Positions 30,799-39,700 of a stretch of DNA of 64,000 nt are shown here, piece after piece. The stretch spans positions 51,733-115,732 of the forward strand of contig PXAT01000081.1 in the NCBI GenBank assembly GCA_003565775.1. The letters are read 5' to 3'. This stretch comes from Ectothiorhodospiraceae bacterium (GTDB taxonomy: Bacteria; Pseudomonadota; Gammaproteobacteria; Nitrococcales; Aquisalimonadaceae). Position 1 is the stretch's first letter. Each line of letters opens with the position of its first letter. Both the position numbers and the translations under genes were made by a program. Under the pieces are notes generated by a model. It was given only the letters and a program-made list of their open reading frames with translations, did not search any database and had not been told where the DNA came from.

Positions 30799-32626
30799 TG
30801 GCTTTCCTCTCCCCTGTCAGGATCGCGACCAGTTCTCTTGCGCGGTCCTCCATGGCTTCGCCCGTATCGCTGGTTCCGTGCGGGCCTGACCGTACGTGGT
30901 CGACTGTCGCCTCCAGGGTGGCGGCGAGGCGCATGGCGTTCGCTCCACTGAAAAGTGGCAGCAATCGCGCCAGTTGCTCGACTGCGACGAGTCGCCTGAC
31001 AGTCTCCGTCTGCCCGTCAGCGGCAGGCGCGGGCCACTCGAACCTCATCACGTCCTCGGCGTGACGGGCAGCCCCGATATGGCGGTGAAGGGACTCCAGG
31101 CGATTCTCGCCGCGGAGTACCTCCACCATTGCCTCAATCGCTGCGTCCGTCTCCTGATCAAGGGTATCGCTTGCGCGCTCCGGCCAGATCGACGAGAAAA
31201 CCAGCCCCATGATGCTGATCCCAATGATGATGCCGAGCACCCGGTAAGCCGCGTCCGAGAGGTCGTAGTTCGGACCGAAATCCAGCGGTGAGCCAGGCAG
31301 GACGCAGATAAAAAAAGCGAGAGCGATCTGGAAGCCTGCATACTGGACACGGTAAGAACCGGTTGCCACCCAGCCCGCGACCAGACTTCCCGTGGCAATC
31401 AGCAGGAACAGATGCCCGGGGTCCCACAGGTAAGGCATCGCGAAATACACCGCGAAGGCCCCCATCACTGCGCCGATCAGGCAGCCAATGATGCGCAGCG
31501 TACTCTTGTGGAAGGTCTCGCCCGAGGTGCCAAGCGCGACCACGAAGCAGGTGACCATCGCCGTGTGAATCTCGAACAGACCGATGCTGGTGTACAGGGC
31601 GTAGGTCAGAAAGACGGCGAGCAGTACCTTGAGCGCAAATCGGGTATATGCGGGATTCTTGAAAGCATCCGGTTTCAGGAATGACCCCCCGGCCTCGGAG
31701 GGCGCAGGTGCGGCCGGTTTACCGCTGTCGCGGACGGCGGCGAAGGCGCGGGTAGCCTCGGCGATCGGACCGCCACCCGGGGCCGTGCACGGCTCCGTGC
31801 TTTCGGCCATCCGGCGCAGTGTCGGTGCCACTTCAGGTTCCGGCCGGTCGGCCGACGCAGCCGCCTGTGCCGTCGCGAGAAGCGAGAAACTGGCCGCCAG
31901 TTGGGCCATGAGGCGCTCCTGTTCCTTGCGCGAAACCTGGGCGAGCAATAGCGCCATCCGGGTGTGCTTCTCAGCCGGGCCGTTGCCTTCATGAAGCAAT
32001 CGGTCGGTCGGGTCCGGATTGCCACCCTCAGCGAGTCGTGCGGCCTCGAACAACCGCTCGCGCAGCCGCTTGCGCACAAGGCGCAACGGGCTACGGCCGA
32101 CAAGGGCATTGAGGGCGATCAGCAGCAGCATCGGCACAAAGACCACCATCCATACCCAGCCCAGACCACGTAGCACCAGTTCCGGCATGGCGACATAGTC
32201 GTAAAACGACAGTACGAACACGAGAATGAACCCTATCAGACCGGCGGGCTCGCCCAGTTTGCTGGCCCGGGCCAGCCACATGCTGCCGAAGGTCACCGCT
32301 CCCATCATCGCCAGTCGCAACGCGGGTTCATCGGCGACGAACATCATCAGGAGGATGCTCAAGGCGATGAGGATGGTCGACGCCAGGATCAGACCGACGC
32401 CGATCAGGATGTTCTCGCCCGCATTGTCCCGGTACATCAGGAAGATCAGGTAGCAGGAAAGCAGTGCCAGCGGCATCTGCAGGGTCATGGCGACAACCGC
32501 GGTCAACCCGCACAGCAACGCGATATGAAGAGTCATTTCCAGGCGCCCGTCATAGGGCCGGAGATCGGCGAGGATTGGCCGTAGCACTCCATTCGCCGAC
32601 GGTGCGATGCGGTCGACGCTACTCAT
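30788..32626 (-). CDS. FUSC-family inner-membrane transporter (MdtO-like)
   Basis: TM-rich aromatic-acid-exporter architecture with two hydrophobic blocks; ATG at MSSVDRIAPSANG; overlaps neighbours on both sides. Confidence 0.85.
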   Translation of the reverse strand: MSSVDRIAPSANGVLRPILADLRPYDGRLEMTLHIALLCGLTAVVAMTLQMPLALLSCYLIFLMYRDNAGENILIGVGLILASTILIALSILLMMFVADEPALRLAMMGAVTFGSMWLARASKLGEPAGLIGFILVFVLSFYDYVAMPELVLRGLGWVWMVVFVPMLLLIALNALVGRSPLRLVRKRLRERLFEAARLAEGGNPDPTDRLLHEGNGPAEKHTRMALLLAQVSRKEQERLMAQLAASFSLLATAQAAASADRPEPEVAPTLRRMAESTEPCTAPGGGPIAEATRAFAAVRDSGKPAAPAPSEAGGSFLKPDAFKNPAYTRFALKVLLAVFLTYALYTSIGLFEIHTAMVTCFVVALGTSGETFHKSTLRIIGCLIGAVMGAFAVYFAMPYLWDPGHLFLLIATGSLVAGWVATGSYRVQYAGFQIALAFFICVLPGSPLDFGPNYDLSDAAYRVLGIIIGISIMGLVFSSIWPERASDTLDQETDAAIEAMVEVLRGENRLESLHRHIGAARHAEDVMRFEWPAPAADGQTETVRRLVAVEQLARLLPLFSGANAMRLAATLEATVDHVRSGPHGTSDTGEAMEDRARELVAILTGERKANEI

Positions 32627-33680
32627 CAGCCGAACGGATGATGACGGAAGCCGAGGCACCAACGCGCATTAGCTCTTCGGGTGGCTCCTCCAGGCGGATG
32701 GTAACCGGAAACCGCTGCGCAACACGGACCCAATCCACCGAGTTGTCGATGATCGGCAGGCCGAGAATGCTGATTTCATCCGTGGTTCTGACCCCGTAGC
32801 CGAGGCTGTGGACGCGACCGCGCAGGCGCTGGTTCGGAGCCGACATGACGAAGACATCGACCGGCGCGCCGATGCGGATGTGCGGCAGTTCGGTCTCACG
32901 GAACAGGGCCGTCACCTTCCAGTCCGCGCTGTCGATGAGGGAGAACTGGGCAACGCCGGTGACGACATAGGTGCCCACGGCGAGGTCAAGACCGGTGATG
33001 CGACCGCTAATCGGCGCGCGGACCTCCGTGTTGCGCAACTCGCGCTGGGCCAGCGCCAGGCTGGCCTGTGCCAGGTCCACCTGCGCCAATGGCGCGTCGA
33101 GTGTCCCGACGAGCGTTTGCGCTGCGCGCTGCTGGCTCAATGCCTCGTCAAGGGATATCAGGGCATCCTGGTAGGTCGTGCGCGCGGTGTCGACCTGCTG
33201 GGCCGTCACCATGCCTTGCGGCAGCAAGGTCTCGAGTCGCGTCAGTGTCTGGCGTGTGAGGTCGACATGGTTGCGCGCGCGATCGACCTGGCGGCCGGCG
33301 ATCTCGGCATTGGCCTCCTGCGTGGCCAACAAGCGACTGCCGGTCTCGACCTCCGCCTCGGCGGTGTGGAGCATTGCGCGCGCCTGCTTTACCCGCAGCT
33401 CGTAGGGTTCCGGATCAATCCGAAACAATAGATCGCCGGCTTCCACGGTGGAGTTGTCCTCGATGAAGACCTCCGCGACATGCCCGGGCACGTTCGTGGA
33501 CACTGGCACGATCGTAGCGCTCAACGTGGCATGGTCGGTCCGCGGGGTTGTCTTATGCTGCATGACCGCGAGAGCGACCGCGATGAGGGCACCGGCGATC
33601 AGTGCGAAACCGATCAGGCGGGCGAGGAAAATTCGCAATCCTTGTCGTTGCGCCGGGGGTACGTCCGTGTCATCACTCAT
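32619..33680 (-). CDS. HlyD-family periplasmic adaptor (MdtN-like)
   Basis: NVPGHVAEVFIEDNSTVEAGDLLFRIDPEPYELRVKQARA...VRAPISGRITGLDLAVGTYV. Confidence 0.9.
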   Translation of the reverse strand: MSDDTDVPPAQRQGLRIFLARLIGFALIAGALIAVALAVMQHKTTPRTDHATLSATIVPVSTNVPGHVAEVFIEDNSTVEAGDLLFRIDPEPYELRVKQARAMLHTAEAEVETGSRLLATQEANAEIAGRQVDRARNHVDLTRQTLTRLETLLPQGMVTAQQVDTARTTYQDALISLDEALSQQRAAQTLVGTLDAPLAQVDLAQASLALAQRELRNTEVRAPISGRITGLDLAVGTYVVTGVAQFSLIDSADWKVTALFRETELPHIRIGAPVDVFVMSAPNQRLRGRVHSLGYGVRTTDEISILGLPIIDNSVDWVRVAQRFPVTIRLEEPPEELMRVGASASVIIRSADE

Positions 33681-34018
33681 AGAGCCAGTTCTCCGGTCCA
33701 GATCGCCCAGATCATGATGCCGCTGAGGGCCGCCGCGCAGAGATAGGTGAGCGGCGCCACTGGCAAATGCTCATGCAGGTGGACACGAATCAACAGCAGC
33801 CTCAGGACCACCGAACAGATCGCGCCGAGCAGGGCGGCGATCAGCCAGACCGGGAAGAACGAGCCGTACAGGGACAGCGCCGGGGAATGGGCATGCGTCG
33901 AACACCCCGCGAGCATTACCGGTGCCAGGATGGTCAATGGCAGATGGGGAAGCAGGCGGCAGCGCTTGCCGGGCATGAGCCTGCGGCCGATGCTGTTACA
34001 GATCGCGATGGGAATCAT
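33677..34018 (-). CDS. ytcA: YtcA-family small membrane lipoprotein
   Basis: MLAGCSTHAHSPALSLYGSFFPVWLIAALLGAICSVVLRLLLIRVHLHEHLPVAPLTYLCAAALSGIMIWAIWTGEL; 4-bp overlap with the adaptor gene; start uncertain (34018 or 33976). Confidence 0.75.
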   Translation of the reverse strand: MIPIAICNSIGRRLMPGKRCRLLPHLPLTILAPVMLAGCSTHAHSPALSLYGSFFPVWLIAALLGAICSVVLRLLLIRVHLHEHLPVAPLTYLCAAALSGIMIWAIWTGELAL

Positions 34019-34086
34019 GGCTTCTTTGCTCCCGGCCGACCATGTCCACATTTCTTGTTCGCCGCCATGCGGGCAGCGCCGGATAC

Positions 34087-35241
34087 TCAGTGACGAAAGG
34101 CCATCGTTCCGTTGCGGGGGCCGTGGGACACGTCCTTGAGTTCGACGTGGCGGACCTCAGTGATATCTGCCAGTGCGTTCAGATCAAACTGGATGAAGTT
34201 GAGGCTGTCGTATGTCCTCAGATAGAAGTGCTTCTTCTGGAGATCACTCAAGGATGTCCAGGAAGTGTATTCCGACGTATAGACCCGGTTGTCCGTGACA
34301 CCAGGGGCGGTGATGTTGGCGATCTGGTCGTGGAAACGGTTGTCGATCGTGATGCCGCGCGGGCGGTCGAAGTTGTTCATTACCCGCGACAATGTTGCCA
34401 CGGCGCCGGCGGGGTCTTTGGCTTTCTCCGCGAACTGTGAGTAATAGACTGCGCGAACGAATCGACCAACCGATGTGTTCGAGGCCGGCAGTCCGGCAGT
34501 TGCGATCCCGGAATCGGGCTGTACGAGCTTGACGCCACTGAGTTCCAGTTTCGATTCGTCAACATTGCTCATGAACGTGTAATTGTTCATGTTTGTCATG
34601 TGCCATGAGAATTCCGGGCCATTCGTCATGACCCCCAGGGGGTTATCGATGACGTTCTGCTCTCCGTTGGAAAACTCGATAACAATGGAATGACCCGTTG
34701 CATCGTGGAGCGTGTAATGAAAGGGCGTTTCCAGCAGTCCCCCCGGAAGTAGCGAGGTCACCATGACAGGTTGTTCGTTCAGCGCCTTTTTGACCTCGGC
34801 GACCGTGCTGAACTGCGACAGCGTCCAGGCGCCCAGATCTATCGCAGCAAGAACCGCGTGCGTGTTGTCGACCATGGAGACGGGACCTTCGGTGTCTGCG
34901 AAGGCCAGCAGACTGAAGGTCAAGCCCTGATCGTTTATGCCTTCGGCGACCTTGACGTCGTGGGACACTGGATCCGGAACAGTGACCGCCACGAAGGCGT
35001 GCTGACCGGTAAAGTCCATCACGTGATCCTTGTCTGCCCGGGATCCGAACGTTGTACCTGCCGGAAAATAGGAAACCTTGTATGGCAACTCCATGGGTAA
35101 TTCCATGGTTCGGCCGGCATAGAACTTTTTATTGGCGTCGGTATAAAGCAAAGAAGTGCAGGCTAGAGTGACCGGAGCGTAGCCTGAAAAGACAATCGCA
35201 CAGGATAAGGCCACGGTGCGGAAGCAGCGAAGGATGCGCAT
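34087..35241 (-). CDS. Choloylglycine hydrolase-family amidase with signal peptide (BSH2)
   Basis: Signal peptide ending VTLA|CTSLLYTDANKKFYAGRTMELPMELPY; predicted N-terminal Cys nucleophile after cleavage. Confidence 0.88.
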   Translation of the reverse strand: MRILRCFRTVALSCAIVFSGYAPVTLACTSLLYTDANKKFYAGRTMELPMELPYKVSYFPAGTTFGSRADKDHVMDFTGQHAFVAVTVPDPVSHDVKVAEGINDQGLTFSLLAFADTEGPVSMVDNTHAVLAAIDLGAWTLSQFSTVAEVKKALNEQPVMVTSLLPGGLLETPFHYTLHDATGHSIVIEFSNGEQNVIDNPLGVMTNGPEFSWHMTNMNNYTFMSNVDESKLELSGVKLVQPDSGIATAGLPASNTSVGRFVRAVYYSQFAEKAKDPAGAVATLSRVMNNFDRPRGITIDNRFHDQIANITAPGVTDNRVYTSEYTSWTSLSDLQKKHFYLRTYDSLNFIQFDLNALADITEVRHVELKDVSHGPRNGTMAFRH

Positions 35242-35326
35242 GGCGGTGGGCCCCAGATTTCGAAATTTTATTAATGTTATTCTGTAACTTAACCCTGTCG
35301 CCAGTAATTCACAACCTCGGTTTTTT

Positions 35327-35360
35327 ACGCAGGCGTGGGAATAAATCAGCGTCTCCTTGA
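35327..35360. repeat. Solo terminal inverted repeat of the MITE-like family
   Basis: ACGCAGGCGTGGGAATAAATCAGCGTCTCCTTGA; revcomp TCAAGGAGACGCTGATTTATTCCCACGCCTGCGT matches the left end of the 27944 copy. Confidence 0.75.
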
Positions 35361-35378
35361 CGGTATAGGGACGGTTGC

Positions 35379-36440
35379 ATGATCCAGATGAAACGTATGT
35401 TCGCGTCGCCGATCCTTGCGGCAGCCTTGATCGGCGGATCGGTGGCGGAGGCGTGTACCCGGGCGCTGTATGTTGGACCGGAGGATCGAGTCCTCACCGG
35501 GCGGAGCATGGACTGGAAACTGCCGATGATCAGCAACCTTTGGGTGTTTCCGCGCGGTATGGAACGCGACGGGGTGGCCGGGACGCGCTCGGCCGAGTGG
35601 ACGTCTACCTATGGCAGTCTGGTTCTCACCGGCTATGACATCGCGACCGCGGACGGCATGAACGAGGAAGGCCTCGTGGCCAACCTTCTCTGGGAGGTCG
35701 AGGCGGCCTATCCCGAGGATGATGGTGAGACGCCAAGGGTGTCGCTTTCGGTGTTCCCGCAGTACCTCCTCGACCGATTCGCCACGGTGGACGAGGCGGT
35801 AACAGACCTGCGTCAAAACCCTGTCCAGGTGGCGGGTGGCGAGGTTCCGGTGGGTCCGCCCGGACGCGCGGCGACGGTGCATGTGTCGTTGTCAGACGCA
35901 ACCGGGGACAGTGCGGTTATCGAGTTCGTCGAGGGCGAAATGACGATTTGGCACGATCGGTCCTATCAGATCATGACCAACGAGCCGACCTATGACCGGC
36001 AGCTTGCCATTCTGGAATACTGGCAGAACGTGAACCCGCGCGAATTCCTGCCCGGTACGGTGCGTGCCTCGGATCGGTTTGTGCGGGCGCATTTCTACAT
36101 CAACGCGGTGACGCAAAGCTCGGATCCCCGTATTGCGGCCGCCTCGGTATTCAGTGTGATCCGGCAGGCGTCCGTTCCCTGGGGAATCAGCGTGGAGGAC
36201 GCGCCGAACCTGTCCACGACCCGGTGGCGCGTTGTTGCCGACCACAAGGATCGGCGCTATTACCTCGAATCCGTGATCTCACCCAGCGTGTTCTGGGTCG
36301 ATCTGGACAGCCTCGACTTCTCGCAGGGCAGCGATGTGGTCAAGCTGGACCTCGGCGTGGACATGGACCGAGTGATGTCGGGTGAAGTCTCGGCGGCATT
36401 CGAACCGGCCGCGCCCTTTGCTTTCCAGCCTGCCGATTGA
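35379..36440 (+). CDS. Choloylglycine hydrolase-family amidase with signal peptide (BSH3)
   Basis: SVAEA|CTRALYVGPEDRVLTGRSMDWKLPM; conserved Cys/Arg/Asp spacing. Confidence 0.9.
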   Translation: MIQMKRMFASPILAAALIGGSVAEACTRALYVGPEDRVLTGRSMDWKLPMISNLWVFPRGMERDGVAGTRSAEWTSTYGSLVLTGYDIATADGMNEEGLVANLLWEVEAAYPEDDGETPRVSLSVFPQYLLDRFATVDEAVTDLRQNPVQVAGGEVPVGPPGRAATVHVSLSDATGDSAVIEFVEGEMTIWHDRSYQIMTNEPTYDRQLAILEYWQNVNPREFLPGTVRASDRFVRAHFYINAVTQSSDPRIAAASVFSVIRQASVPWGISVEDAPNLSTTRWRVVADHKDRRYYLESVISPSVFWVDLDSLDFSQGSDVVKLDLGVDMDRVMSGEVSAAFEPAAPFAFQPAD

Positions 36441-36444
36441 GCGG

Positions 36445-36720
36445 TTAAGGAGACGCTTAATCTGTTCGCACGTTCGCGTTGGCATCGGGTTTTTCCGAGG
36501 CAAGGCGCGCTGCGCAGCGCCGCAGTCATTCTGCGGTCAAGCAGCGCAACACCGCAATCGGGGAACATGCGACGCCGACCCCTTGGGGCTCCGCCGATTT
36601 TGCCCCCTGGCGGTGTTGCGTCACCGGCCCGGTAGAAGCACTACCGAACCGGCACCGCGCCTTGCCAGGCTGCCAAAATCGACTCGAGCGCGGACGCGGG
36701 AATTGCTCAGTGTTTCCTCC
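36445..36720. repeat. MITE-like element between convergent BSH3 and uvrA
   Basis: TTAAGGAGACGCTTAATCTGTTCGCACG...CCGAGGCAAGGCGCGCTGCGCAGCGCCGCAGTCATTCTGCGG...CGCGCCTTGCC...GGACGCGGGAATTGCTCAGTGTTTCCTCC; starts 4 nt after the BSH3 stop. Confidence 0.78.
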
Positions 36721-36780
36721 GGTCCAACGACGCCAGCCGAAAACTTCCACTGTCCCTACCAGTCTGCGAATGGCGATTCT

Positions 36781-39700
36781 TTATCGGGCCAGGTGGTCCT
36801 TGAGTAGTCGGCCGGTGTGAGAGTCGCTGGTGGTGACCAGTGTCTCCGGAACCCCGGCGGCAACGATGCGGCCGCCGGCTTCGCCGCCCTCCGGGCCCAT
36901 GTCGATCAGCCAGTCGGCCTCGGCCATGACGTCCAGATTGTGTTCGATCACTACCACGGTATGGCCGGCGTCCACCAGCCGGTGGAGAACGTGGACCAGT
37001 TTTTCCACATCCGCCATGTGCAGTCCCACCGTGGGCTCGTCCAGCAGATATAACGTGTGTGGCGGCAGTCGACGCGGATCGGGTCGTACTTTGGCCAGTT
37101 CGCTGACCAGCTTGATGCGCTGTGCCTCGCCGCCGGACAGGGTCGGGCTGCGTTGTCCCAGGGTGAGATAACCGAGGCCCACGTCCTGCAGCAGTGACAG
37201 CGGGTGATGAATCCGGCTGTGGGCGCTGAAGAACTCCACGGCTTCGTCCACCGGCATGTTCAGGACATCGCCGGCCGAACGACCGCGCCACTCCACGCCG
37301 AGAGTTTCCCGGGAAAAGCGCAGACCGTTGCAGCTGTCGCAGGGCAGTTCCACATCGGGCAGGAAGCTCATCTCCACCCGGCGCACGCCCTGTCCGTCGC
37401 ACTCGCCGCAGCGACCGTCCTTCGTGTTGAACGAAAAGCGGCCCGGTCCGTAACCGCGGATGCGGGCCTCCTCGGTCTGCGCGAACAGGCGGCGGATATC
37501 GTCCCAGAAACCGATATAGGTGGCGGGGCAGGAGCGGGGCGTCTTGCCGATCGGCGTCTGGTCGACTTCCAGCACGCGCTGCACGGTCTGCCAGCCCTCC
37601 AGTTCGCGACAGCCGCTGAGCGCCGGCAGGGCTTCCTTGCCGGCCGCCAGTCGGCCACGCAGGTTGTCTTTCAGCACCTGCCGGATCAGGGTGGACTTGC
37701 CGGAGCCGGAGACGCCGGTCACTACCACCAGCCGACCCAGCGGCAGGTCGAGGTCCACGTCCTGGAGGTTGTTGGCGCTGGCCCCCCGTAATTGCACGAT
37801 CCGGTCCGCCGGTTGCTCGCGGCGTGTGCCGCGCAGCGGGTGCTGCAGTGGATGGGCCAGGGCGCGGCCGGTGACCGACTCCGGATTGGCCAACAGTTCA
37901 TCGACCGTGCCCTCGGCCACCACGCGACCACCACGCACACCGGCGCCGGGGCCCAGATCGATCACGTGATCGGCACGCCGGATGGTGTCCTCGTCGTGTT
38001 CCACGACGACGATGGTGTTGCCCTTGCCCTCGAGTCGCGACAGCGTGTCCAGCAGCATGCGGTTGTCGCGTGGGTGCAGGCCGATGGTCGGCTCGTCCAG
38101 CACGTAGCAGACGCCCTGCAGGTTCGAGCCCAGTTGCGCGGCCAGGCGGATGCGCTGCGCCTCGCCCCCGGACAGGGTCGGGGCTGCACGGTCCAGACTC
38201 AGATAGCCGAGACCCACCTCCTGCAGGAATTCCAGGCGATGGCGGATTTCGGGCAGGATGTCGCGGGCGACCGCCTGTTCGCGGCCGACGAGTTGCAGAC
38301 CGCCGAACCAGTCGGCGGCCGCGCCGCAGGTCAGTGCACTGAGCGAGGCAATCGAACGCTCCTGGAACTGCACCGCCAGCGCCGTCGGGTTCAGCCGCTG
38401 GCCGTCACAGGCATCGCAGATCCGTGCCGCCTGCTCGCCATCGTCATGCCACTGCCCTTCCTCGCCGCTTTGCTCGGCATCGAAACCGGGAATCCGCTCA
38501 CCGGTGCCGAAGCATTCAGGGCACCAGCCGTGCCGGGAGTTGTAGGAGAACAGGCGCGGATCCGGTTCCGGGAAGCTCCGCTGACAGGACGGGCAGGCGC
38601 GTTCGGCGGAAAACAGCTGCTCGCTGCCGTCGGCGAAACCGATCTTCATGCTCTGACTGCCGTGGCCCAGCGTCTCGCGGATCCGTTGCCGAATCTCGGC
38701 TTCGCGTGCCGGATCGAGCTCCAGGCTTGCCACCGGCAGATCGATATCGTGCTCCTGGTAGCGATCCAGTCGCGGCCAGGCGCTGGTCATGCAGTCGCTG
38801 CCATCCACCCGCAGGCGCTCGAAGCCCTTGCCCGCCGCCCACTGCGCCAGGTCCGTGTAATAGCCCTTGCGCGCCACCACCAGGGGTGCCAGCAGATCCA
38901 CCTGCTCGTCCCGGTGTTCGCGGAGCAGTTGCGCGAGGATCGCGTCCGGGCTCTGTTCGCGGATCGGGATCCGGCAATCTGGACAGTGTTGCTGGCCCAG
39001 CTTGACGAACAGCAGGCGCAGGAAATGCTGGATCTCGGTCATGGTGCCGACAGTGCTCTTGCGGCCGCCGCGGCTAGTGCGCTGCTCGATCGCCACGGTG
39101 GGCGGGATGCCGAGGATGGTATCCACGTCGGGACGCGCGGCCGGCTGCACGAACTGGCGGGCATAGGCGTTCAGCGACTCGAGATAACGCCGCTGCCCTT
39201 CGTTGAACAGAATGTCGAAGGCGATGGTGGACTTGCCGGAGCCGGACAGGCCGGTGATCACCGTGAAGCGGTCGCGGGGGATCTGCAGGTCGATGCCCTT
39301 CAGGTTGTGTTCGCGGGCATTGCGGATGGCGATGGCCTGTTCCCGGTACAGCGGCGCTGCCGGCTCGCTGGTGTGATCGGCCGTTGGTGCAAGGCCCTGC
39401 TTCACGGCATGCAGTGCCCGGCCGGTATGGCTTTCGGCCACCGCCATCAACTGTTCCGGAGAGCCCTCGGCGACGATCCGACCGCCGCCGTCACCGCCTT
39501 CCGGGCCCATGTCGATGAGCCAGTGGGCGGCCCGGATGACGTCGATGTTGTGCTCGATCACCAGCAGCGAATGGCCGTTGTCCAGTAGCCGCTGGAAGGC
39601 CTGCAGCAGTACCGCGACGTCGGCGAAATGCAGCCCGGTGGTGGGCTCGTCGAGCAGGAACAGCAGGTGCTCCTGCCTGCGTCGCCGGCCACCGGCCGTG

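Noticed and set aside
35379-36440. Interpretation of the BSH genes specifically as bile-salt hydrolases
   Set aside because: Family members include penicillin V acylases and AHL acylases; sequence alone does not justify a bile-salt role, so only the family is called.
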